NCBI RefSeq assembly: GCF_009720365.1
Contig: NZ_ML769320.1
Span: 44,952-108,951, forward strand
DNA: 64,000 nt
Reading direction: 5' to 3'
DNA from: Catellatospora paridis
Lineage (GTDB): Bacteria; Actinomycetota; Actinomycetes; Mycobacteriales; Micromonosporaceae
Part shown: one piece after another, positions 16,562 to 23,718 of the stretch
Numbering within the stretch: position 1 is the first letter of the stretch
Layout of the letters: each line of letters starts with the position of its first letter
Made by a program: the position numbers and the translations under genes
Notes under the pieces: model-generated
The model's database searches: none
Seen by the model: the letters and a program-made list of their open reading frames with translations, nothing else
Told to the model about the DNA's origin: nothing

Positions 16562-17332
16562 ATGAAACTCCGCGACCTCGTCTATTCCGTATATGAACGC
16601 CGCCTCACCCAGCTGCTGGCGGGCAAGCCGCGTCCCCGGCACGTGGGCGTCATGTGCGACGGCAACCGGCGCTGGGCGCGCGACATGGGCTACGTGGACC
16701 CCAACGACGGCCACCGGGTCGGCGCGGCGCGGATCAAGGAGCTGCTGCGCTGGTGCGACGAGGCCGGCATCGCCCACGTCACGCTGTACCTGCTGGCCAC
16801 CGACAACCTGCGCCGCCCGGCCGCCGAGCTGGACCCGCTGCTGCAGATCATCGAGGACCTCAGCACCGAGCTGGCCGAGGACGGCAACCCCTGGCAGCTG
16901 CGCATGGTCGGCGCGCTCGACCTGCTGCCCGCCGACACCGCCGCCGCGCTGAAGGCCGCCCAGGAGCGCACCGCGGGCCGCCACGGCGGCGCGCACGTCA
17001 ACATCGCGGTCGGCTACACCGGCCGCCGGGAGATCGCCGACGCGGTGCGCTCGCTGCTGCAGGAGCACGCGAGGGCCGGCGCGACCCTGGAGGAGGTGGC
17101 GGAGAAGCTCGACGTCGAGCACATCGCCGAGCACCTCTACACCCGCGGCCAGCCCGACCCGGATCTGATCATCAGGACCAGCGGGGAGCAGCGGCTGTCC
17201 GGCTTCCTGCTGTGGCAGTCGGCGCACTCGGAGTTCTACTTCTGCGAGCTGAACTGGCCCGATTTCCGGCACGTGGACTTCCTGCGCGCGCTGCGGGCGT
17301 ACGCCGGGCGCCAGCGCCGCTTCGGCGCGTGA
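16562..17332 (+). CDS. uppS: Isoprenyl (cis-prenyl) transferase
   Basis: 256 residues of the undecaprenyl-diphosphate synthase family, which condenses isopentenyl diphosphate onto an allylic diphosphate in cis to make the lipid carrier for cell-wall and glycan synthesis. The catalytic Asp is D33 in MCDGNRRWAR. The C-terminal signature RTSGEQRLSGFLLWQ and the HSEFYF block with the Mg/diphosphate-binding acidic residue are intact. The rather degenerate helix at the N terminus is closer to the short-chain (Z-farnesyl) actinobacterial type than to the decaprenyl type, so product length is uncertain. Confidence 0.93.
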   Translation: MKLRDLVYSVYERRLTQLLAGKPRPRHVGVMCDGNRRWARDMGYVDPNDGHRVGAARIKELLRWCDEAGIAHVTLYLLATDNLRRPAAELDPLLQIIEDLSTELAEDGNPWQLRMVGALDLLPADTAAALKAAQERTAGRHGGAHVNIAVGYTGRREIADAVRSLLQEHARAGATLEEVAEKLDVEHIAEHLYTRGQPDPDLIIRTSGEQRLSGFLLWQSAHSEFYFCELNWPDFRHVDFLRALRAYAGRQRRFGA

Positions 17333-17402
17333 GGCTCAGGGTTATCCACCCATAGCCCTAGTCCGATTTCTTCCCCTCTCCCACCTGCGCTCCTGTTGAA
17401 AA

Positions 17403-17418
17403 TGTGACCTGTTTCACG
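17403..17418. promoter_or_regulatory. CRP-type box TGTGA-N6-TCACG
   Basis: TGTGACCTGTTTCACG matches the CRP consensus TGTGA-N6-TCACA with one mismatch. It overlaps or abuts a TTGAAA -35 candidate at 17396-17401 and lies just 5' of the structured leader of the muralytic gene. In mycobacteria a resuscitation-promoting factor gene is CRP-controlled, which fits the family of the downstream gene. Confidence 0.55.
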
Positions 17419-17427
17419 ATCCACGTG

Positions 17428-17525
17428 ACGAGTTTGGCACGTCGCCGGAAAACCCGGCAGGGTCCCTGACCAGCGCCTTCCTCCCCCCTGAGGCGCGGCA
17501 ACCCCCTACGAAGGGACCGACTCGT
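17428..17525 (+). ncRNA. Structured 5' leader with the start codon in the closing stem
   Basis: A nested fold is visible by eye. The closing stem is ACGAGT (17428-17433) with ACTCGT (17520-17525). Inside are hairpin GCCGG/CCGGC (17444-17448 with 17454-17458), stem GGTCCC/GGGACC (17461-17466 with 17513-17518) and hairpin GCGCCT/AGGCGC (17473-17478 with 17491-17496), followed by a GGCAACCCCC strand. The GTG start (17524-17526) is half inside the closing stem, the arrangement expected of a translational switch. It does not match the c-di-AMP or SAM riboswitch cores I can recall, so the class is open. Confidence 0.5.
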
Positions 17526-18222
17526 GTCGACACCCCGTGACCCCCTGCCGGGCCGCCACCGTGAACTCCGCCAGCGCAGTGGCCCCGCCCGGCTGCTGGC
17601 CGTCCACTCCCGAAAGATCGCGATCGGCGTGCTCTGCGCCGCCGTCCTCGGCGCGGTCGGTTACGGCCTCGCCGGAAACGCCGACCCGACGCCCACGGCC
17701 ACCGAGCTGGCCGCCGCCCGCGCCGCCGAGGCCGACGCCGCCAGCCGCGACCACAGCCGCCTCGACGCCACGCCGTCGCCGAGCGCCAGCGCCACGCCGT
17801 CGCCGAGCGTGAGCGCGTCCCCCGCCACGACGCCGCGGGCGCAACCGCCGGCCACGGCCAAGCCGAAGCCGTCGGTCACCCGCACCGCCGCCGCGCCCAC
17901 GCCGTCGTCCTGCAAGGGCTTCAGCGGCAACCAACTGACCGCGTGCAAGCTGCTGCCCAGCTTCGGCTTCGCGTACAGCCAGATGAGCCCGCTGGTGAAG
18001 CTGTGGCAGCACGAGAGCGGCTGGAACCACAAGGCCGAGAACTCCGGCTCCGGGGCGTACGGCATCCCGCAGGCGCTGCCCGGCAGCAAGATGGCGAAGT
18101 TCGGCGACGACTGGAAGACCAACCCCGCCACGCAGATCAAGTGGGGCCTGGACTACATCAAGAACCGGTACTCCACGCCCGCCGGCGCGTGGTCGCATTT
18201 CCAGGACGTCAGCTGGTACTAG
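17524..18222 (+). CDS. Secreted lytic-transglycosylase/APF-like cell-wall protein
   Basis: 232 residues. A basic N-terminal stretch and membrane helix (IAIGVLCAAVLGAVGYGLAG, a signal anchor or signal peptide) are followed by an Ala/Ser/Pro-rich linker and a C-terminal domain of about 95 residues. That domain contains LWQHESGWNHKA with a presumed catalytic Glu, SGAYGIPQALPG and the terminal WGLDYIKNRYSTP block, typical of the aggregation-promoting-factor/transglycosylase-like (SLT) family that cleaves or binds peptidoglycan. A paralogue lies at 19925-20590 beyond phoH. Expression is probably set by the CRP-like box and the structured leader upstream. Confidence 0.85.
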   Translation: MSTPRDPLPGRHRELRQRSGPARLLAVHSRKIAIGVLCAAVLGAVGYGLAGNADPTPTATELAAARAAEADAASRDHSRLDATPSPSASATPSPSVSASPATTPRAQPPATAKPKPSVTRTAAAPTPSSCKGFSGNQLTACKLLPSFGFAYSQMSPLVKLWQHESGWNHKAENSGSGAYGIPQALPGSKMAKFGDDWKTNPATQIKWGLDYIKNRYSTPAGAWSHFQDVSWY

Positions 18223-18230
18223 GTGGCAGA

Positions 18231-18288
18231 ATCGCCACTCGTTTCACGACTCGCAGTGACCCTGCGACTGCGTAAAGCGAGTGGCGAT
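18231..18288 (+). terminator. Cruciform-like terminator
   Basis: Outer 11-bp stem ATCGCCACTCG/CGAGTGGCGAT (18231-18241 with 18278-18288) and an inner TCGCAG/CTGCGA hairpin, starting 8 bp after the stop of the muralytic gene. Confidence 0.6.
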
Positions 18289-18380
18289 CTCCTCCGGCAT
18301 CCCCCGACCGGGTGATGCCAGTATCGGCGGATCGTCGGACAGATCGTGAAGACATGCTGGCCAAACGGGTTTCTTGCGGT

Positions 18381-18386
18381 TAGCGT
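18381..18386 (+). promoter_or_regulatory. -10 box TAGCGT of phoH
   Basis: TAGCGT is followed by 5 nt and the ATG at 18392. No ribosome site is present. Confidence 0.45.
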
Positions 18387-18391
18387 GAGTC

Positions 18392-19684
18392 ATGGTCGAT
18401 GTCCCGATACGAACGTACGTACTCGACACCTCCGTGCTGCTGGCCGATCCCGGTGCGATCCGCCGCTTCTCCGAGCACAACGTCGTGCTGCCGCTCGTGG
18501 TCATCTCCGAGCTGGAGGGCAAGCGGCACCACCCGGAGCTCGGCTGGTTCGCCAGGCAGTCGCTGCGACTGCTCGACGACCTGCGGGTCAAGCACGGCAG
18601 GCTGGACGTGCCGCTGCCGGTGAACGACGCCGGCGGAACGCTGCGGGTGGAGTTGAACCACACGGACCCGCAGCTGCTGCCCAACGGCTTCCGCAACGAC
18701 ACGAACGACGCCCGCATCCTGTCGGTGGCGCTCGGTCTCGCGGCGGACGGGCAGCAGGTGACCCTGGTCAGCAAGGACATGCCGCTGCGGGTCAAGGCCG
18801 CCGCGGTGGGCCTGGCGGCCGACGAGTACCGGCATGACCAGGCGGTGGATCCCACCTGGTCCGGGCTTGCGGAGGTGGACCTGTCGGACGCGGACATGAC
18901 CGCGCTCTATGCCGGGGACGGCATCGACCATGACGAGGCGGCGGGGCTGCCCGTCCATACGGGACTCATCCTGCACGCGGGGCGCGGTTCGGCGCTGGGC
19001 CGCGTGCACACGGACAAGACGGTGCGGCTGGTCCGCGGCGATCGCGAGGCGTTCGGCCTGCGCGGGCGTTCGGCGGAGCAACGCATCGCGCTGGACCTGC
19101 TGCTCGACGACAGCATCGGCATCGTCTCGCTGGGCGGCCGGGCCGGCACCGGCAAGTCGGCACTGGCCCTGTGCGCCGGGCTGGAGCAGGTGATGGAGCG
19201 GGGCAAGCACAAGAAGGTCATCGTCTTCCGCCCGCTGTACGCCGTCGGCGGCCAGGAACTGGGCTACCTGCCGGGTAGCGAGGCGGAGAAGATGTCGCCG
19301 TGGGCGCAGGCGGTGTTCGACACCCTCGGCGCGCTGGTGCACGACAACGTGCGCGACGAGGTGCTGCACCGGGGCATGCTCGAGGTGCTGCCGCTGACCC
19401 ACATCCGCGGCCGCAGCCTGCACGACGCGTTCGTCATCGTCGACGAGGCGCAGTCGCTGGAACGGGGCGTGCTGCTCACCGTGCTGTCGCGCATCGGCGC
19501 CGGTTCGCGGGTGGTGCTCACCCACGACGTGGCGCAGCGGGACAACCTGCGGGTGGGCCGGCACGACGGGGTCACCGCGGTCATCGAGACTCTCAAGGGG
19601 CATCCGCTGTTCGCCCACGTGACCCTGACCCGATCGGAGCGTTCCGCGATCGCCGAAGTGGTGACCGATCTCCTGGAGGAGTGA
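18392..19684 (+). CDS. phoH: PIN-PhoH fusion (PhoH2-type RNA helicase/RNase)
   Basis: 430 residues. Residues ~7-150 are a VapC-like PIN ribonuclease domain with the first acidic residue in YVLDTSVLL and a second in SELEGKRHH, later NDTNDARIL. The C-terminal PhoH ATPase domain has the Walker A loop [10 protein letters not shown] near residues 248-257, VIVDEAQSL as Walker B and [10 protein letters not shown] near the end. Such proteins unwind and cut RNA with ATP. It lies alone between two paralogous muralytic genes, each with its own leader. The acidic PIN triad and both ATPase motifs are intact. Confidence 0.92.
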   Translation: MVDVPIRTYVLDTSVLLADPGAIRRFSEHNVVLPLVVISELEGKRHHPELGWFARQSLRLLDDLRVKHGRLDVPLPVNDAGGTLRVELNHTDPQLLPNGFRNDTNDARILSVALGLAADGQQVTLVSKDMPLRVKAAAVGLAADEYRHDQAVDPTWSGLAEVDLSDADMTALYAGDGIDHDEAAGLPVHTGLILHAGRGSALGRVHTDKTVRLVRGDREAFGLRGRSAEQRIALDLLLDDSIGIVSLGGRAGTGKSALALCAGLEQVMERGKHKKVIVFRPLYAVGGQELGYLPGSEAEKMSPWAQAVFDTLGALVHDNVRDEVLHRGMLEVLPLTHIRGRSLHDAFVIVDEAQSLERGVLLTVLSRIGAGSRVVLTHDVAQRDNLRVGRHDGVTAVIETLKGHPLFAHVTLTRSERSAIAEVVTDLLEE

Positions 19685-19700
19685 TTCCGTCCTGATTTGA

Positions 19701-19716
19701 CACACTATGGAGTGTG
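19701..19716. promoter_or_regulatory. Dyad CACACT-ATGG-AGTGTG
   Basis: A perfect 6-bp inverted repeat with a 4-bp centre, immediately after a TTGACA hexamer (19697-19702) and 16 bp after the phoH stop. It may be an operator for the leader promoter of the next gene. Confidence 0.4.
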
Positions 19717-19903
19717 ACCGGGGCCACAGTAACCCAGCCGGGCGACGACAGGCCCCGGTCCTCTGCGTCAGGGTGGCATCGAGCGCCCTTGCATCCGGCG
19801 TGTCCGGCGTGCCGTCCCCCGGCCGCCGCGTGGCGTTCCGGTTGCCCGGCACGGCGCTCCCCCGGGACCGTCCGACCCCCTGCACGCGAGACGGACCGGG
19901 GCC
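19716..19903 (+). ncRNA. Long leader with two mutually exclusive pairings
   Basis: GGCCCCGGTCC at 19751-19761 is perfectly complementary (11 bp) to GGACCGGGGCC at 19893-19903, closing a ~130-nt internal domain. The same strand is also complementary (10 bp) to GACCGGGGCC at 19716-19725. The two pairings cannot coexist, so the leader can switch between a short 5' hairpin and a long closed domain. It ends 21 nt before the GTG of the muralytic gene and shares ACCCCCT and GGACCG elements with the leader at 17428. No known riboswitch core was recognised. Confidence 0.45.
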
Positions 19904-19924
19904 CCCGCCGCCGAGAGGATCCCC

Positions 19925-20590
19925 GTGTCCCGGCAACGCCGCGCCCCTCGCCGGGCGCACCCCGCGACCGGCCGCCTGATAGTGCGCACGCTTGCCGTGC
20001 TGACCCTGCTCGGCGGGGTGGCCGGCGCGATGCGCCTCGACGAGACCGAGCAGTGGCAGGCCGACACCGCCAACTCGGGCCAGGCGCAGATCGTCGCGCA
20101 CGCGGAGTCGGCCGCCCTCACCCTGCAACAGCACCAGCTCCTCCTGGAGGCCAAGGACCGCGCCGCGGCCGAGGCCAAGGCCGCCGCGGCCCGTGCCGCC
20201 GCGGTGGAGAAGGAGGTCAGCCGCCGCGGGGCCGCCCGTACCACCACTCCCGTCGACTTCGGGCCCATCCCCAGCAGCTGCCAGGAGTTCAGCGGCAACC
20301 GGGCGATCGGGTGCGCGCTGGTGCTCAGCGCGGGCATGGACCTCACTCAGATGGCCTGCCTGAACAAGCTGTGGACCCGGGAGTCCGGCTGGAACCCCAA
20401 TGCCCACAACAAGAGCTCCGGGGCGCACGGCATCCCGCAGGCGGTGCCCGGCAACAAGATGGCGAAGTTCGGCGCCGACTGGGAGACCAACCCGGCCACG
20501 CAGATCAAGTGGGGCCTGGAATACATCAAGAACCGCTACAGCACTCCCTGCAAGGCGTGGCAGCAGTCCGAGGAAGAGGGCTGGTACTGA
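19925..20590 (+). CDS. Secreted lytic-transglycosylase/APF-like cell-wall protein, paralogue
   Basis: 221 residues from a GTG start with a GAGAGGA site 6 nt upstream. A membrane helix (VRTLAVLTLLGGVAGAM) is followed by a charged Ala/Glu/Lys-rich coiled coil (residues ~45-105) and the same C-terminal domain as the protein at 17524: FSGNRAIGCALVL, LWTRESGWNPNA with the presumed catalytic Glu, SSGAHGIPQAVPG and YIKNRYSTP. The coiled coil replaces the Pro/Ser linker of the paralogue, so the two differ in how the domain is held away from the membrane. The long upstream leader suggests post-transcriptional control. Confidence 0.85.
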   Translation: MSRQRRAPRRAHPATGRLIVRTLAVLTLLGGVAGAMRLDETEQWQADTANSGQAQIVAHAESAALTLQQHQLLLEAKDRAAAEAKAAAARAAAVEKEVSRRGAARTTTPVDFGPIPSSCQEFSGNRAIGCALVLSAGMDLTQMACLNKLWTRESGWNPNAHNKSSGAHGIPQAVPGNKMAKFGADWETNPATQIKWGLEYIKNRYSTPCKAWQQSEEEGWY

Positions 20591-20593
20591 CCC

Positions 20594-21226
20594 TCAGCCG
20601 GGTTCGGTGAGCCCAGCGCTGGTGTGCTCCTGGGCCAGCCGGCGCAGGGCCGTGAGCACCGCCTCGCCGAGCACGGTGCCGGTGACCACGCCCTCGACCA
20701 TGGCGGCCCGGTCCCCGCGCGCCAGCACGAGGCCGACCTCCTGCACGGCCAGCCGCTCGGTCGCCTCGGCGTAGCCGTCGACCATCGCCAGCATGTCCTC
20801 CTGGCCCAGTTCGCGCAGCGCCGCGATGGCGTCGGCGAGCTGGTCCAGCGCGGGGGCGCGATCGTGCACCCGCCAGCCCCGGTCGGCCACGATCCGGGCG
20901 GCCTCGTCCCGGGCCGCCTGCCAGCCCGCGGTGCCGCGATCGGCGCGCGGCGTGCCCGCGATCGCCTCGTGCGCGGTGCCGAGCAGGTCGTGACCCTGCA
21001 GTCCGCCGTCGTCGACGGCCTGCAGCACCTGGCGCACCCCGGCCACGCTGAGGTTGCCGACGTCTATCAGAGCCCGGATCAGGCGCAGCCGGCGCAGGTG
21101 CGCGTCGCCGTATTCGGCCTGGTTGCGGCCCATCGCCCGGCCGGGCGGGAGCAGCCCCTCGCGCAGGTAGTACTTGACCGTGGGCAGCGAGACCCCGCTG
21201 CTGCGGCTCAACTCGGAAATCTTCAT
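20594..21226 (-). CDS. MerR-family regulator
   Basis: 210 residues. MKISELSRSSGVSLPTVKYYLREGLLPPGR is the classic MerR winged-helix start, followed by AHLRRLRLIRALIDVG. The C-terminal 120 residues are helical with no Cys or His cluster, so metal sensing is unlikely; this size fits ligand-responsive MerR proteins. It is divergent from a DUF4188 gene across a perfect dyad at 21250-21276 and presumably controls both. A TATCGT box 8 nt before the ATG gives its own promoter. Confidence 0.88.
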   Translation of the reverse strand: MKISELSRSSGVSLPTVKYYLREGLLPPGRAMGRNQAEYGDAHLRRLRLIRALIDVGNLSVAGVRQVLQAVDDGGLQGHDLLGTAHEAIAGTPRADRGTAGWQAARDEAARIVADRGWRVHDRAPALDQLADAIAALRELGQEDMLAMVDGYAEATERLAVQEVGLVLARGDRAAMVEGVVTGTVLGEAVLTALRRLAQEHTSAGLTEPG

Positions 21227-21234
21227 CGCGGTTG

Positions 21235-21240
21235 ACGATA
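21235..21240 (-). promoter_or_regulatory. -10 box TATCGT of the merR-like gene
   Basis: TATCGT on the minus strand ends 8 nt before the ATG at 21226 and lies 10 bp from the dyad operator. Confidence 0.4.
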
Positions 21241-21249
21241 CCCAACCGG

Positions 21250-21276
21250 ATAGTGGATAGTGATGCTATCCACTAT
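21250..21276. promoter_or_regulatory. MerR-type operator, perfect 11-bp dyad
   Basis: ATAGTGGATAG and CTATCCACTAT are perfect inverted arms separated by TGATG. The dyad fills the gap between the merR-like gene and the DUF4188 gene and lies 5 bp before the AGGAGG ribosome site of the latter. Position and symmetry fit autoregulated MerR control. Confidence 0.7.
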
Positions 21277-21290
21277 GCAGAGGAGGAGTC

Positions 21291-21773
21291 ATGCCAGCCG
21301 TGGTTCCAGGCCGGATGTCGGCCGACATCGAGGGCGATTTCGTGGTCTTCCTGATCGGCATGCGGTTCAACAAGCCCTGGAAGATCCACAAATGGTGGGG
21401 TGCGTTCACCGCGATGCCGCGCATGCTGCGCGTGCTCGCCCAGCGACCCGAGCTCGGCCTGCTCTCGGTGGAGTACGCGATCACCCCGCGCGGCCCGCTC
21501 ACCATTCAGTACTGGCGCAGCGTGGAGCAGCTGGAGGCGTTCGCGAAGAACGCCGCGCTGCCGCACCACCCGGCCTGGCGTGCCTTCAACAAGGTCGTCG
21601 GCGGCAATGGAGACGTCGGCATCTGGCACGAGACCTACCTGGTCAGCGCAGGCCGGTACGAGGTGCTCTACGGCAATATGCCACCGTTCGGGCTGGTCCG
21701 CGCGGGCGAGCACGTACCCGTGGCGCGCAAGGGCGAGACGGCTGCCGCCCGTCGGGGAGGTTCGGCAACATAA
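21291..21773 (+). CDS. DUF4188 protein (monooxygenase-like, antibiotic-biosynthesis-monooxygenase fold)
   Basis: 160 residues. MRFNKPWKIHKWW, LLSVEYAITPRGPLTIQYWRS and HPAWRAFNK are typical of the DUF4188 group, small dimeric alpha/beta-barrel proteins related to heme-containing aldoxime dehydratases and ABM monooxygenases. The terminal GNMPPFGL motif is present. A strong AGGAGG site lies 4 nt before the ATG. Divergence from a MerR gene across a dyad suggests induction by a small toxic or oxidising ligand. Activity is unknown. Confidence 0.75.
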   Translation: MPAVVPGRMSADIEGDFVVFLIGMRFNKPWKIHKWWGAFTAMPRMLRVLAQRPELGLLSVEYAITPRGPLTIQYWRSVEQLEAFAKNAALPHHPAWRAFNKVVGGNGDVGIWHETYLVSAGRYEVLYGNMPPFGLVRAGEHVPVARKGETAAARRGGSAT

Positions 21774-21831
21774 AGGATTAATCGCCCAAACGCGCTAATA
21801 TCGGCATCACCGTCGACCTCGGAGGATGCTG

Positions 21832-22626
21832 ATGCGGGCGATCGCGCTGTTCATGTGCGTGACGGCGATGGTCGCGGCCGTGGCGGCGCCCGCCGCGGCG
21901 AAACCGGCGGACCCGCCGCAGGTCGAGGTGATCGGCGGGGCCCGCGCGGGCGCGGGGGAGTTCCCCTGGATGGTGCGCCTGAACAACGGCTGTGCCGGCA
22001 CCCTGGTGCGCACCCAGTACGTGCTGACGGCCGCGCACTGCGTGGCGCGCACCGGTGCCAACACGTCGATCACGGTGACCGCGGGTGCGGCCGATCTCGG
22101 CTCGGGCAAGACGTTCCAGGTGCGCAGCAGCCAGGTGTGGCGGGCCCGCGGCTTCTCCGACGTGACCCGGGGCGACGACTGGGCGGTGATCCGGCTGGCC
22201 CGCCCCGTCGACGGGCCGGTGGTCGCCCTGCCCTCCGGCGGCGGCCTGGACAACGGCACGCTCACCGCGGTCGGCTGGGGCGCGACCCGGGAGGGCTCCC
22301 GCGCCCAGCAGCGCTACCTGCGCAAGGTCCAGGTGCCGTACGTCGCCGACGGCGCCTGCGGCAAGATCTACCGCTCGCACGGGTACGGCTTCACCGATGC
22401 GGACATGATCTGCGCCGGCGACCTCAAGCGCGGCGGCAAGGACAGCTGCCAGGGCGACTCGGGCGGCCCGCTGCTGCGCCGGGACGGCGCACGCTGGGTG
22501 CAGGTCGGCATCGTCAGCTGGGGGGTGGGGTGCGGCCGGGCGGCCTACCCCGGCGTCTATACCCAGGTGTCGCACTTCTCCGCGGATATCAACGCGGCCA
22601 TTGAGGAGAACGCCGCGCGCGGTTAG
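21832..22626 (+). CDS. Secreted trypsin-like serine protease (S1)
   Basis: 264 residues. A signal peptide (RAIALFMCVTAMVAAVAAP, cleavage near AAA-K) and a short propeptide lead to VIGGARAGAGEFPWMV, the usual activation site. The triad is H69 in LTAAHC, D116 in GDDWAVI and S210 in GDSGGP; Cys pairs of the trypsin fold (NNGCAG/AHC, CQGDSG/GVGC) are in place. The start at 21832 is favoured over an ATG two codons earlier because GGAGG would abut the latter. It is followed by a degenerate SERSE element and a reductase gene. Confidence 0.93.
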   Translation: MRAIALFMCVTAMVAAVAAPAAAKPADPPQVEVIGGARAGAGEFPWMVRLNNGCAGTLVRTQYVLTAAHCVARTGANTSITVTAGAADLGSGKTFQVRSSQVWRARGFSDVTRGDDWAVIRLARPVDGPVVALPSGGGLDNGTLTAVGWGATREGSRAQQRYLRKVQVPYVADGACGKIYRSHGYGFTDADMICAGDLKRGGKDSCQGDSGGPLLRRDGARWVQVGIVSWGVGCGRAAYPGVYTQVSHFSADINAAIEENAARG

Positions 22627-22635
22627 GTTCACCCC

Positions 22636-22752
22636 ATGAGCGAACGAGTCAGATGGCTCGATCCGGTCGTCGAGGAGCATCGTGCACGAGCGGAGTGAGC
22701 GAACCGTGGGCCTTCAGGCCGCCGCCGACGAGCGAAGCGAGGAGAAGGCGTG
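22636..22752 (+). repeat. Degenerate SERSE junction element between protease and reductase genes
   Basis: The 5' half reads ATGAGCGAACGAGTC and opens a 20-codon ORF (MSERVRWLDPVV...) that stops in a GTGAGCGAA; the 3' half reads GACGAGCGAAGCGAGGAGAA and ends in the GTGA that starts the reductase gene. The two halves match those of the intact mini-ORFs at 50556, 54887, 57681 and 58762, but the reading frame between them is broken and the 5' ATG does not overlap the protease stop. It supplies the GAGGAG ribosome site of the reductase. Confidence 0.6.
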
Positions 22753-23718
22753 AGCGAGCGTAGCGAGGTCGATGTCGCGATCATCGGGGCGGGGCCGACC
22801 GGCCTGTTCGCGGCGTACTACGCCGGGTTCCGGGGGCTGAGCACGCTGGTCGTCGACGCGCTGCCGGAGGCCGGCGGGCAGGTCACCGCCATGTACCCGG
22901 AGAAGATGATTTTCGACGTGGCCGGCTTTCCGGCGGTGCGCGGGCGCGAGCTCATCGCGAACCTGGTGGCGCAGGCGGGCGCGTTCTCACCGACGTACCG
23001 GCTGGGCGTGCAGGCCGCGGCACTGACCTATGCGGACGGTGTGCCGATCCTGGGGCTCGGCGACGGCACCGAGGTGCGCTGCGGCGCGGTGCTGATCACC
23101 GGCGGCCTGGGCTCGTTCACCCCGCGCCCGCTGCCCGCCGCGGCCGGTTTCACCGGCACCGGCATCATCTTCTTCGTGCCGGACCCGACGATGCTGGCCG
23201 GCAAGCACGTGGTGATCGTGGGCGGCGGCGATTCGGCGTTCGACTGGGCGCTGGCGCTGGCCGGGGTCGCCGCGAGCGTCACCCTGGTGCACCGGCGCGA
23301 CAAGTTCCGGGCCCACGCGGCGACCGTGGCGCGGGTCAAGGCGCTGCCGGTGCGCATCGAGGTCAACAGCCAGCTCACCAAGATCCTCGGCAGCGGCCAG
23401 GTGGAGTCGGTCGAGCTGAACGGCACCGAGGAGATCCCCGCCGACGTCGTGGTCGCCGCGCTCGGCTTCACCGCCGACCTCGGTCCGCTGGCGATGTGGG
23501 GCCTGGCCCTGGACAAGCGGCACATCACCGTCGACTCGACGATGGCGACCAACCTGCCGCGCGTCTTCGCCGCGGGCGACATCGTGGAGTATCCGGGCAA
23601 GGTGCGCCTCATCGCGACCGGCTTCGGCGAGGCCGCCACGGCCGTCAACAACGCCGCGATCGTGATCGACCCGGCGGCGCACCTGTTCCCCGGCCACTCC
23701 TCCGAGGACGTCGTCTAG
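22750..23718 (+). CDS. Ferredoxin--NADP reductase, thioredoxin-reductase-like type
   Basis: 322 residues with two dinucleotide-binding domains: FAD site VAIIGAGPTGLFAAYYAG near the N terminus, EAGGQVTAMYPEK after it, NADPH site VVIVGGGDSAFDWALAL at the centre and the FAD-contacting FAAGDIVEYPG near the end. No CxxC pair lies in the NADPH domain, so it is not a thioredoxin reductase; it fits the YumC-type ferredoxin/flavodoxin-NADP reductases that move electrons between NADPH and ferredoxin. Its first residues, VSERSE, come from the junction element, so the native N terminus was extended by it. It overlaps the convergent kinase gene by 4 bp. Confidence 0.9.
   Translation: MSERSEVDVAIIGAGPTGLFAAYYAGFRGLSTLVVDALPEAGGQVTAMYPEKMIFDVAGFPAVRGRELIANLVAQAGAFSPTYRLGVQAAALTYADGVPILGLGDGTEVRCGAVLITGGLGSFTPRPLPAAAGFTGTGIIFFVPDPTMLAGKHVVIVGGGDSAFDWALALAGVAASVTLVHRRDKFRAHAATVARVKALPVRIEVNSQLTKILGSGQVESVELNGTEEIPADVVVAALGFTADLGPLAMWGLALDKRHITVDSTMATNLPRVFAAGDIVEYPGKVRLIATGFGEAATAVNNAAIVIDPAAHLFPGHSSEDVV

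Noticed and set aside
17428-17525. c-di-AMP (ydaO) or SAM riboswitch
   Set aside because: The conserved cores of these classes as I know them are not found; only GGCAACC resembles part of SAM classes, so I left the class open.
19714-19924. A plus-strand ORF starting GTG at 19714 upstream of the muralytic gene
   Set aside because: Sequence is Pro/Arg/Ser-rich without a ribosome site and the segment is better explained as a structured leader.
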